Below, in pieces: positions 1-11,527 of a stretch of 64,000 nt of DNA (within the stretch, counting starts at the first letter, position 1; the number at the start of each line of letters is the position of its first letter). The stretch spans positions 1 through 64,000 of the forward strand of contig WEDG01005507.1 in assembly GCA_017591395.1 (NCBI GenBank), given 5' to 3'. The notes beneath the pieces were generated by a model that worked only from the letters and a program-made list of their open reading frames with translations, was not told where the DNA came from and ran no database searches. Source of the stretch: Schistocephalus solidus (taxonomy: Eukaryota > Platyhelminthes > Cestoda > Diphyllobothriidea > Diphyllobothriidae). The translations under genes were made by a program, and so were the position numbers.

Positions 1-619
1 CTTTGGTCTCCCCTTGTCTCTTTGTCGGTCTTATCTTATCAATATATATGTCAAGTCGCGATATCGTTCGCGAGGGCTCTAAAGTGAGCTCCAAGGCACA
101 ACGGAACATAAGGTCTTTAACGATCGGTGAACACCACACTTTCATATATATATATAGTATATATATGACATATGATCGGTAACGACCGGTAACGACCGAA
201 ACAAATGTCTACGTCTTGCCTGTTGCACCATAGCAACATACCTATAATATATATGTGGCATGCGTCTTATGACACAACGTTTCGTTTATCGCCAGTGGCT
301 AGCTGGCGGGTGGACGTAATGGGACTGCGATCCTTTACCACGCCGTGCGAGTGCCATAATGATTGCGTTGACATGTATATATTCCCATTGCATATGATCA
401 CTGGATGATCGGTCATTGACCGTGAAACGCCGTTCATGGCCCTGCCCGTTGCTAATCCATAGCATCACAACCTGGTATATATGGTAGCTGCAGTTCATGA
501 CACAACGTTCGTTTATCGCCGCGGCTAGCTGTCGGCGGACGTAATGGGATCAAGTGCGATCCTAACCATCAGTGAGCGTCACACGATTGTCTGACATGCA
601 TATATTCCTCACTGCACAA

Positions 620-676
620 GGCATATGACGTACTGATGATCGGTAGCGACCGTGAAACAGCTGTCTACGTCTTGCC
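620..676 (+). ncRNA. Hammerhead ribozyme, type I, in satellite unit
   Basis: All core positions of a hammerhead are present in order. Helix I 5' strand is GGCA (620-623), an internal loop, then GACGTA (627-632). The core CTGATGA is 633-639. Helix II is CGGT/ACCG (641-644, 649-652) with an AGCG loop. GAAA is 654-657. A mini helix III is AC/GT (657-658, 663-664) around the loop AGCT. The cleavage triplet GTC is 663-665. The helix I 3' strand is TACGTC (666-671), a perfect complement, then TGCC (673-676) pairing with GGCA. Self-cleavage would fall after C665. The one defect is a T-T opposition (640, 653) at the base of helix II, normally a strong pair. The two preceding satellite units have decayed versions. 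The fold is read by eye. Confidence 0.75.
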
Positions 677-698
677 TGTTGAACCTATAGCAACATAC

Positions 699-703
<5 letters not shown>

Positions 704-738
<35 letters not shown>
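704..738. repeat. (AT)n microsatellite
   Basis: About 17 uninterrupted TA dinucleotides close the last satellite unit. They have grown from the shorter atatatat run present at the same place in the other units. Confidence 0.9.
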
Positions 739-743
<5 letters not shown>

Positions 744-914
744 GTCAGTTGTCATATGCGGAAGCGCAGCTGCTGGTGAGATCTGTCTACGTGTAATTAC
801 GTACACGACCTGGCCCCCAAACACATGCAATTCAGGGTTTCAACGATGTTCAACGGCTTACATCTCATGTGCGAGATAGCCAGAGGAGCCTTTTACCGTA
901 GGCCGACTCGTGAC
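739..914. other. Short unannotated spacer
   Basis: I see no gene here. The last 70 bases may include diverged family X sequence, but the match is too weak to call. Confidence 0.5.
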
Positions 915-2150
915 CGCCGAGCCGGGCCACTTCACACAACACATTGACTAACTGGTGAGGCCCGTGTGTCAGTTGGCAACATTCAAACGCGGCGCTTAAC
1001 GATCGCACACTCTTCTCCTCCCCCACCTGAACCCGGTGTCATGACAGAGTCAAGAAGACTGCAAAGGAGTTAGAGGATGGCAGGTGGCTGCGCTGCCGGA
1101 GCCGCTGGGCGTGCTGCAGCACACTCCGGCTCGATCCCACAGAGAGAGAGTGCCGTAAAGGCCAGCCATTAAGAAGGAGCCATTGCAACGCGCTGACTCT
1201 CTGTAGTCCGCCAGTCAGCCACTCCACAATAAACACACATTGGGCCGACCACGCGGTCCGGAGTTATCCCGTCACAACCTTCAAGCCACGGTTTTTAGCG
1301 CACCGTGATAGTCTCTGGCGTAGATTGTTTATAGCGAGAAACATGCGCTGAGCTGACTACTCTCTCCCCACCTCCACTTCAAAACCACTGTCCGAGCTTT
1401 GTCAGTTGCCTAATGTGGAGTGCCCAAAACACGACAGTTCGACTGTCGTAGTCCGACGATGTCCACCGTATGCTCCATCGGAAAGTGGAGCAGGGACGCT
1501 GACTTGCGCGTGAATTAGTTTGCGATAGTAGCTTGCGCTGCAGCTACCGCATCCTCTCCTCCTCCCCACCTGAGCCCGGTGTCAAGACAGAGTCAAGAAG
1601 ACCGGAGGCGGGAGAGGACGCAGGTGGCTGAGCGCGGCTGGGTCCCCCTAAGTCCCAGCCGCCCCTAGGCGTGCCACCACACTCCATGTTCGGCATTTGT
1701 TAGTGGAGCGCAACCAATAACGCCTGCCGCGCCTGAGCGTGGCTCCCCGTGTTGGTCCAACGCATCTACCACGTGGCCCGTTTAGTGGCACTACACTACA
1801 CACACGACAGTTCGACCGTCGTAGTCCGGACGATGTTCAACCGCATGCTCCATGGAAGGGTGGTGCAGGGACGGTGACTTGTGCGTGAATTTAGTTTTAA
1901 AGTGATAGTAGGCTTGCGCTGCAGCTACCGCACTCTCTCCTCCTCCCCACCTGAGCCCGGTGTCAAGACAGAGTCAAGAGAGACCGGAGGCGGGAGCGCA
2001 CGGTGGCTGGCGCGGCTGGGTCCCCTAAGCCCTAGCCGCCCCTAGGCGTGCCACCACACCTCCATGTTCGGCATTTGTTAGCGGAGCGCCCTGATGACGA
2101 CCGCCGTAAGTTGGTCCAACGCATCTACCACGTAGCCCGTTTAGGGGGCA
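915..2150 (+). repeat. Family X cluster: three or four partial copies in tandem
   Basis: Family X is a dispersed repeat of about 530 bp seen more than ten times in the window on both strands; the best full copy is at 50,745-51,290. Here a fragment (915-1,005) is followed by a 5'-truncated copy (about 1,010-1,425) and two 5' halves (1,425-1,790 and 1,798-2,150). The marker acgacagttcga occurs at 1,431 and 1,802, so the last two are a direct repeat with a 371-bp period. Shared blocks include ggtgacttgcgcgtgaatta, acctgagcccggtgtca, gacagagtcaagaagaccgg and cctaggcgtgccaccaca. No protein family is recognisable in it. Confidence 0.75.
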
Positions 2151-5100
2151 CTCTCTCCACACGCACACTATTCATCCCGGACAGCTTCTTTCCACCCGCT
2201 TTATGCGTGAAACCCTGCAATGCAACATAAATTCTAGTTCCGTAGTCTCAACGTTGACTGAATTTTCTGCCTCAAAAGTCCATCGTGCTCACTCTTTGGT
2301 ACGCACTGCCTCAACAGAAGAGAGAGAGAGAGAGAGTGAAAGTTTGACGGGTGGAATTCCACCATTGTGATGTGGGCAATAGGCTCTGGGTTCATATTGC
2401 AGCGTTGGACGAGCGATACATTTTGTTTTCGCGGCGGATTGCTGTTAGCGTGCAGCAGGCGGAATCTCAGGAAATCCGCCCACCTCCCATTCGGCCCTTC
2501 AAAGCACACCAGATTCCCAAGAGTCGGGCTTGGATCCCTCGAACGTTCAAAATTGCCAGGCGACTCAACGTCTGGGGTTTTTGTCTGCATCACAGCAGGG
2601 TTTTCCTTGGTAGTGCATTGGTTTTGATTTTGTCTACCCTTAAGGATTTTCGAGTTGAAGTTTAGCATGTACTTTCGTAAGCATCGCACACAATTAAGCC
2701 CAAATTGTCAGCCAGCTTAGTGTAGGGGAGGGAATGGAGGAGCTGGAGATGGAGTATAATTTGGCACACCCAGATTGACCCTATCAGCAGAACTAAACTA
2801 CTCCCACGCTGGGTGTTCGTATTACAGTCTCCATTGGCCCTACTCGGACATCTTCGTACCCACCACAACGACGAGGTTGCCAGAGCACAAGAGAATTACC
2901 GCCACGCCAGCAATTCCCCATAAACTTGTGCATGGTGCAATCCACAGGCCAATCACGCACCGGCTTGATTGATCCCTTGCGGATCTACTGCAGTATACCG
3001 TGCAATTCGAAGACACGGCCCCTCACATTCTTCTAGAGAAAATGACCAAATGGTGGTTCCCAAATATGTGTTGACCTATGTGGCGATGTAGATATCACAA
3101 TGAGGGAGATACATCGGTTGCTTCACAATAATAACGCAAAGTCACGCTGAGTCCCCAACCTCGTAGAGCAGTAGCGCACTTTGCTACCAGATACGGTTGA
3201 ACAATCCCTCTGTGTGTGCGTGTTCAGTCAACGAAATCACGTGGATAATTTATGCGGTGGTTAAGTATATGCCTCTAAAAGTGCACACTTTCATCCCCTG
3301 CGCGCAGTTGGTTAGCCAGCCTACAACGAGGCACGGGTATATGCTCTGACGAAGACGGGGCCAGATCAGGGCATACAAGCCGGGTGTTGTTAGCTGTGCC
3401 CATAGGAATTGGACCCAGATGGGGAGGGTGGGGTTTGGGGTATCATGGCACGTATAAACGCAGGCTCACGCTGCTTCAGCTGCTTGTGCTCGATGCCGCT
3501 CTCCAGCCTTCACTGTGTCCCGACAGCTGTGAATTAGTAGAAGTGAGTGCAGGGGATGTTTACTATCTCAGGTGAAATTAATCGTTCTGCACTCATCACC
3601 GTACCGCAGGGCGAAGCATAAACCCCATCGGAAGCGGCTGATGGGCTGCCGTGCCAGCTGTCTAAAGTCGATGTTCGGAATCAAATTACAGTTAGAACGA
3701 GGAGCCATATGATGTGGCGTGAAAACCGAATTGACATTGCTGACAATCTGACTGTGACCAGAGACGAAGTCCAACGCGTTATCCTCCTCGGACTGGGCTC
3801 AGCAACGAGGACTTTCACCTGACTTGCGCAGCATCTACCACAGTTTTTCTCCCCTCACTTACATTCTCCGATGGCAAGATAATATCACGACTACCGGCGC
3901 AGGCGCTGGAAGGCTCCACATCGCGCCATGCACGTCCTGGTTCCCAATCCAGGTGTACCGGTCTCCCCGTAAGGTCTCGAGTCTAAAATGAGTGGGCGTT
4001 ACAAAGGTCGAGAGGTGCAACACAGACGTAAATTTCAGTCCTTCGCCCCTCAGGAACCTCACCTCTCCTGAGCCGCTTCTATCCACGACTATCTTCACTG
4101 CACAACACATACGCACATCAGCCCCTTCTTTGCGCCAATCTTTTAGCTCGCGCTTTGTTTGACCAAATAAATACCTTATTTTAAAGCAAAGATAAATTCA
4201 TGTTGAAGAGATTAACTGCCATGACCGGTCCTCTGCTGTGAGTTCTTGTTTTCATACGCACCTCTCCTAAAATTTTAGCTGGCCCATCACGACTTCTCCC
4301 TGGCCTCCTCCGCTCCTGAGATGGTGCCATCCCCGCTTCCGCCTTTTGTAAAGCCCTCGAGAACAGACCTCCCTGCCGCAGGTCACCGTGGGCCCTTGCT
4401 TCATGATGCCCAGCGGTGGCAGCCAATTATGACTGTCCCTCCTGCTGCCTACCTCCACTTCTGCTAGAACTGTGTTGCCGTTCTACATTTCATCTGCCTT
4501 TTGTCTTCTCCGGGGAAAGTGAGAAGAGAGTGTGAACCACAGTAGGTATATGTCCCTACGCCTTTCTTGTCTCACCTACTGCTTATCACCTCCCCATCCC
4601 ACTCATCACCCACCCAACAGCATCTCCAAGCCTCAGTATGTTGCTCACCCCCCCAGCCCGTCCAATGCCCACTGGTTTTGCTGCTTATTGCACCGTCTTT
4701 CATACAAAGGGCGAGGGAGTTGCAGTTGGAGGCTATAAACACGTCTGTGTCTGTGTATGGGGAGGAGCGAGGCGACTGAGGGCTAAGGCTATTGTTGGCC
4801 AAACCTACCTGCTGACTTCTCCGCAATTTCCCCCCTCTTAGTCTTCATGTCACCCCACCCCAATTTCTGCCTTCTGTCACACTGCCCTCTCGCCTTAGAT
4901 AACCTGCAAGTGTGTTTGCCTCTGTGTGTGCCTGCTCTCACTCACACTAGTGCCCCTCATCCAGTGATGCTTTTCCCAGGACCTCATAATGAACCAGTTT
5001 ATATCCACCTCTCTATGTCCATAATATGCTGATATTAATAATGACGCCATGGCACCTTGTAAGGATCTGGCTCTTGAAGTCCCTAGAGCAAGTGTCCCCA

Positions 5101-5169
5101 CGTCTCTTCATATTTTATGATATCCTTAGGGAAGGAAAACACCCTCAAGCATCCACACCTAATCTTGTC
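2151..5169. other. No recognisable gene; short (AG)n tract
   Basis: Overlapping short frames exist on both strands, the largest 151 codons on the minus strand at 2,234-2,689, which overlaps a 104-codon plus frame. Neither shows a domain, signal peptide or composition I can interpret. A short (AG)n microsatellite lies at about 2,321-2,337. From 4,530 the sequence becomes rich in C, T and A, grading into the simple-repeat block. Confidence 0.5.
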
Positions 5170-5492
5170 ATCACTCACTACTACTCACTACCACTAATAC
5201 TACTCACTACTACTACTACTACTACTACTACCACTACTACCACTCACTAATTACCACTAATACTATCACTACCACTTCACTAATTTCACTACTACTAATA
5301 CTACTACTACTCTTCACTACTACTACTAAATTAATTAATTACTACACTACTACTCTACTACTCACTACTTCACTACTTCACTACTACTACTACTACTACC
5401 ACTACTCATACTACTAATACTACACACTACTACTACTGCTTCACATCACTACTACTACTACTACTACCTTACTACTAATTACTACACTTACT

Positions 5493-5528
<36 letters not shown>

Positions 5529-5601
5529 CTACTTACTACTACTACTACTACTCACTACTCACTACTACTACACTTCACTACTACTACTACTACTAATTAC
5601 T

Positions 5602-5633
<32 letters not shown>

Positions 5634-8376
5634 ACTCACTACTCACTACTCACTACTCAATTACTAATTACTACTACTACTACCACTAACTACTACTACT
5701 CACTACTAATTACTCTACTACTACTCACTACTACTTACTACTATCTACTACCACTACTACTACTCACTACTACTACTACTCACTAACTACTACTCACTAC
5801 TACTCACTACCACTACTACTTACTACTACTACTACTACCACTACTACTAATTAATTAATTACTCTACTACTACTACTACCTACTCACTACTCACTACTAC
5901 TACTACTAATTACTCACTACTACTACTACTCACTAATCACTCACTACTACTACTACTCACTACTACTACTACTACTACCACTACTCACTACTACTTCACT
6001 ACATCACTACTCACTACTACTCACTACTCACCACTACTACTACTACTCACTACTAAACCTACTACTACTCACTACTCACTACTACTACTCACTACTCACT
6101 ACCACTACCACTCACTACTACTACTACTCACTACTACTCACTCACTACTACTACTACTACTACTCATCTACTACTACTACTACTCACTCACTACTCACTA
6201 CTCACTACTACTCACTACTACTACTACTTACTCACTACTCACTACTACTCACTACTACTACTAACTACTCACTTACTCACTCACTACTACTAATACTACT
6301 CACTACTACTACTACTACCACTACTCACTACTACTACCACTACTACTACTTCACTACTAATTACTACTACTACTACTACTAATTACTCACTACTACTACA
6401 CTACTCATCACTCACTACTACTACTCACTACTACTACTAACTACTACTACTCTACTACTCAATACTACTACCACTACTACTCTATCTACTCACTACTACC
6501 ACTACTTACTCACTTACCACTACTACTCACTCACTACACTACTCACTACTACTCACTACTACTCACTCACTACTACTACTCACTACTACTCACTCACTAC
6601 TCACTACCACTACTCACTACTACTATCACTACTCACTACTACTCACTACTACTCACCACTCACTCACTACTACCACTCACTCACTACTCACTACTACTCA
6701 CTACTCATTACCACTACTACCACTACTCACTACTACACTCACTACTACTACCACTCACTACCACTACTACTACTACTACTACTACTCACTACTCACTACT
6801 CACTCACTACCACTACCACTAATACTACTCACTCACTACTACCACTACTACCACTCACTACTCACTCATAATTACTACTACTCACTCACTCACTTACCAC
6901 CTCACCACCACTACTACCTACCTAATTACCTACCTTACTACTCACTTACCACTTACCACTACCATACAATTTCACTCACCACCACCTTTACTTTACCACC
7001 ACTCACTACCTTACCACTACCACCACTCACCACTCACTACCTCACCACCACCACCACCTACCACTACACACTACTCACTCTACTACTCACTACACCACCA
7101 TTTTGCACTCACTCTATACCACCACCACTCACCTACCTACCACCACCATTACCACTACCACCATTCCACCACTCACTCCACTCTACCACCACTCACTTAC
7201 CACCACTCACCACCACCTTACCACCACCTCACCACTCACCACTCTCACTCACCACCTACCACTACTCACTCACCACCACCACCACCACCACTCATCTACC
7301 ACCACCACCACCACTTTCACCACCTACTCACTCACTCACTACCTCACCACTCCACCACCTCACTCTCACCACTCACTCACTCACTCACCACCACTCACTC
7401 ACCACCACCACCACCACTCACTTTCACCACCACTCACCTCACTCACTCACCACCACCACCACCACTCACCTCACTCACCACTCACCACCACTGCACCACT
7501 CACCACCTCACCACACTCACCTCACTCACCACCACCTTACCACCTCACCACCACTCACCACTCACTCACCACCTCACCACCACTCACCACCTCACCACCA
7601 CCTCACCACCTCACTCACCACTCACTCACTCACCACTCACCACCTCACTCACCACCACTCACCTCACCACCTCACCTCACCACTCACCACCACTCACCTG
7701 CCACTCACCACCACCACTCTCACCACCTGCACCACCACCTTGCCCCACCACCACCACCACCACCACCACCTCACCTCACCACCACCACCTCACCACCTAC
7801 CACCACTCCACCACCTACCACCACCTCACCACCACCACTCACCTCACTCACTCCACTCACTCTACCACCTCACCACCACTCTCACTCACTCACCACCACC
7901 TCACTCACTTACCACCTTACCACCTCACCTACCTCCCACTCTCACCACCTCACTCACCTCACTCACTCTTCTTAAACACCACCACCACCTTACCACTACC
8001 TGGCTCACCTACTCTACTACTCACCACCACCTTACCACCACTCTACCTACTCACTCTACCTGGTCACTACTCACCACCACCTCACCTACTCACCTCACCA
8101 CTCACTTCAATTCTTACTCACTCACTTACCTTTTCCCAACACCCACTCACCCACTTGGCCCACTACCTTACCTAATTTCACTCACTCACTAATTTTACCT
8201 ACCTACTCTAATTCACTCACTCTTACTAATTTCACTCACTCACTACTTTACCTACTACTCACTTCACTCTACTTACTTACTTCACTTAATTTACCTAATT
8301 CATCTACTCACTTACTTACCTACTTACTTACTTACTATTTCATTTACTTCATTTACTACTTACTTATTTTATTTTA
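5170..8376. repeat. 3.2-kb degenerate simple-sequence block (ACT, CACC, TTAC)
   Basis: Three zones grade into one another. From about 5,170 to 6,900 the unit is ACT with frequent CACT and AATT interruptions. From about 6,900 to 8,130 it becomes CAC/CACT/CACC. From about 8,130 to 8,376 it is TTAC/CTAC/TTCACT. Between roughly 5,190 and 8,140 the plus strand has only about ten G residues, so the minus strand is almost free of C and locally reads GGTGGTGG. Long frames inside, such as 290 codons of T, P, H, S and L at 7,103-7,975, are by-products of the G-poor composition, since stop codons with G cannot form. Such a block is a likely site of replication slippage and assembly error. Confidence 0.95.
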
Positions 8377-11300
8377 CTCTATTTAACCAGCCCACTTCCA
8401 ATGCTATCGGCTGCTAAACCGAATCTACCTAGTGCCGCCATGCACCGATGCTGCCAAAACAATCTATTATTCAACCCCACGATACTCAAGTCAACCTGAA
8501 ACATAATTCCAAAACGCCAAACAACCTGACCATTCCACAACCATTCAATCTCCTCCCATGTTCAATTTGGCACAGTCCCAGTATATTTCCTTCATGCATG
8601 TCCAATGGAATCCATTTCATCAAAACTTGTTCAACTACTGGACGTCCATCGCCACTCTTCCGGCTTCCACCTGTTGCTTCCATCAACTCTCATTGTTACC
8701 TACCATGAAACAATTTATCAGTTTCAACATACTTATTAACTAACAATTTTAACCATTCAAAACCGTTTTAACCTATGAATTTCTAAGATAAGGAAGTTTG
8801 TACTTTTACATTTCAAACACCCGGAATCTCAAAGATTAAACTACCAATCATCAATACGTTTCATAATACATGGTTATTGACGAAAAAATTTAACAGCACA
8901 GCGAGAGTCTTTGACAGCGTAGACGTGAACCATTTTTATATTTTAAAAAGCGCAAGGGCTGTCAAAGTCTGCATATGTTTTGATATAGGTCACTTCCAAC
9001 AAATGGTTAAATCGGAAATCCAATTGGGAATTTCGATTAAAATGTGAAACGCTAAATGGCCGGCATAAATTAATGTATCCTGATGAATTCCGTTGCAAAA
9101 CGGCATACCGATCACTAAATTATGGCTGTTTCTTCAGCAAACGGATGTCACGCGATAAGATGTTCGTCAAAATGGACTAATAAGTTTGGCAGAAAGTAAT
9201 TTCCGATGTGTTGTGAGCAGAATAGTTGTCTGAAGTAATATTAGGCAAGCAATTTATCCTACCTGACAAAATGGTTCAATTTTTCCTTAAAATTCACTAG
9301 TTTTTTTATCGTCCTAAATGTAACTCTTCAACATAAACTAAACCTGCTGCACTCGTGCTAGCTTGGTATTTTAAGATATGCAGCCATTTGCTTTATTTGA
9401 GGTCTAGTATTTTTTCTCATTGCTACTCTGTTCATTTTAATTCTGGTTTTATATTAAAAATTTGCATACATTGGTATTTTATTTACTCTCATTTATAAAA
9501 CATTAATTTATGAAAACTGTTGGCGCCAATCACTTCAGGAAAGTTAAATTATCCCCCATCCCAATGACATACACAATGCCACAGCATCGGCGCTTTTGTT
9601 TAGAGTCCCTTGGGAACCGCGAGTGGACTCGATTGTCACCCTAAAATTCGATTACGCCTTTTTTTCACATTGGGTGTATTCAGTTGATCGTAGAATTCCC
9701 GAGGCGCAGCAAATAACCCATATCGGAGACGGTGATACCTGAATCGTCATTTTGCATTCTCCCCTTGTAGAGGATAATCCAGTTAGCCTGAGTATACTAT
9801 CTGTTTTGTCATAATTTTCAATTATTTGGATAATAATTTTGTCATGGAAATGCACTATAGTTGTTTACTCGAGATCTCGGTGCAAGTTGGACGGAATTTG
9901 TTTCATTTCATCCTTTCTGCGGTTGGCGAAGAACACCAAATTCCCAAAAATTCTGATTTTGAGACAGACTGCTTCCTAACTCACAGCCAAGTTGAAAGTT
10001 GAAGAACCAATCTTAGTGCTAGCGTTGCCTGGATTTCACTATATTTCCGTTATTATCCAATAAAAATCCTGTGTGCATCTTTCAGACTGAGCAATAAATA
10101 ACCTAATAATGGCCAGGCAGTTTGAGCGTGTATGACACGTTTGGTGCTCTTCTTCAAGAAACGAGTCCTATTGTTTGTTTTGCAAGTAGCGGACGGACGT
10201 AATAAGAGGTGTTTCCAGAAAAATTGAATATCGTTGCTTTATTGCTCTGAAAACTCCGAAGCAGCTCGTTTATTTTATGTAGGGTAATATCTGGCAGATT
10301 GGTTTGAACGTTAACCATAGGACCAGCGGGCCATGCAGCACGGTGCGACAGTTTTTTCATACTCGCCGGGTGGCAAGTTTCGCAGGATGTGAGGGTGGTC
10401 TATAGGTTGCATCACTCGGTCAATCGACTGGCACTCCATCGAAGTTCCCCTCTGAATATTTCATTGCGTATGTGTGTAATAGGAACCAGGCTTTCTGTTC
10501 CCGCTATTTTTATGCCCAGTAATGCCAACAGTTGTTCGGTCTGTCAAATTATACTTTGTACAAAACCAAACGCTGATTGACATTGAGTTGGCTGTTTCGT
10601 TAAGGACTTTCCGGTTCGTTTGTGTTATCAGAAGCAAACTATCGAAAAATCAATATCTTCAATGGGTCAGTTATGAAATCAGAAAATACGTGAGCAACAA
10701 GCAGATATTACGTTTTCCCATATTAAGAAGCGAAATCTCGTCAGGCAGAGATGGTTGATTTGCAATCTCTGCAAGGTTATTTGCACATTTACTAGGGTAT
10801 TGTTTACGTCAATTGCTTGCAAATATGGAAATAAAATTATTAACCTTCCACTAAATTAAAGCCGAGAACTGTGGCGTTCGAACAAGAACACGGGCCAACA
10901 GGCTTGTGTGGGTATCAGTTGTAATATCGATAATTTGGCCTCTGCCGACTGTCTCGTTCATTCAAGACGAAAGTTCGTGGTTACTCTCATCCATGTAGCA
11001 TTTTCCGAACCATATGCGAGCTGCTTCAGTGGTTGGTGAGAATGCAGCTGTTTATTGAATTTTTATTCACAGGAGAATGGAGTTAGGTCGTCCCAAGAAG
11101 CCCATTATATCCCTTGGTGACCAATGCAGTGCACCTACGACAGTGATTTGATTCACTTAGGACATGCATATCGAACTGTAACAACCTCCTTACCCTCTTT
11201 AGATGGATTGCTCAGCTTTCTTACAGCCAAACCTCCATCTTTCTACGAAGTAGAAATAACGCTAATTTAATTTGTTAGGGATAATAGTTTGAACCCTAGT

Positions 11301-11402
11301 AAAACGGCCAGTGAAAAGGTTTTCAGAGAAGCATGCGATTAAACTAGTGCAGACATAATTTAATCGGTAAAATCGAAAATGCGAGTCCCAGGAAGTAATT
11401 TA
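8377..11402. other. AT-rich intergenic DNA, nothing recognised
   Basis: Open frames stay below about 90 codons on both strands and show no recognisable domain. No tRNA, repeat family member or retroelement motif was found by eye. Confidence 0.5.
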
Positions 11403-11527
11403 GAAGAAGTATATGTGATCGCTGGGACAAGACCTTTAGTCGCCTGACGTTTCGAATTCGGTTCGATTTGGAATCAGAAACGTCGGGGGAATAAAGCTCT
11501 TGTCCCAGCGATTGCATCTACTTCTTC
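11403..11527. mobile_element. Fold-back palindrome of Penelope-type termini
   Basis: A left arm (11,403-11,459) and a right arm (11,470-11,527) are inverted complements over about 57 bp with roughly ten mismatches, separated by about 10 bp. Arm landmarks are gaagaagta, atcgctgggacaaga, ctttagtc and ctgacgtttc. The same order of motifs (atg, a cgat/gatc block, gggaca or ggaaca, then ctgacgttt and gattc) occurs at the outer ends of the Penelope-like element at 18,010-19,130. I infer this is a pair of Penelope terminal repeats joined head-to-head after loss of the coding region. A miniature inverted-repeat element is the alternative. Confidence 0.6.

Larger units (their letters stand above)
174..738. 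repeat. 232-bp tandem satellite, about 2.5 units
   Basis: Three successive units begin at the motif gatcggt at 174, 407 and 638, so the period is 231-233 bp. Each unit repeats the blocks gtctacgtcttgcctgttg, caacatacctataatatat, gacacaacg, tttatcgcc and ggacgtaatggga, with moderate divergence and indels. The third unit collapses into an AT microsatellite after about 700. Positions 1-173 are AT-rich and may be an older, poorly alignable unit. The junction of units 2 and 3 carries a hammerhead ribozyme fold, annotated separately. Ribozyme-bearing satellites are established in schistosomes (Sm-alpha) and some other animals; I do not recognise this sequence as that family. Confidence 0.8.

Noticed and set aside
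7103..7975. 290-codon plus-strand frame rich in Thr, His, Pro, Ser, Leu
   Set aside because: It lies wholly in the CACC/ACT simple-repeat block; lack of G on that strand removes TAG and TGA stops, so length is not evidence of coding.
11440..11490. CTGACG...GAAACGTC in the fold-back as another hammerhead
   Set aside because: The motif arises from the palindrome itself; the core base after CTGACG is T instead of A and there is no helix III.
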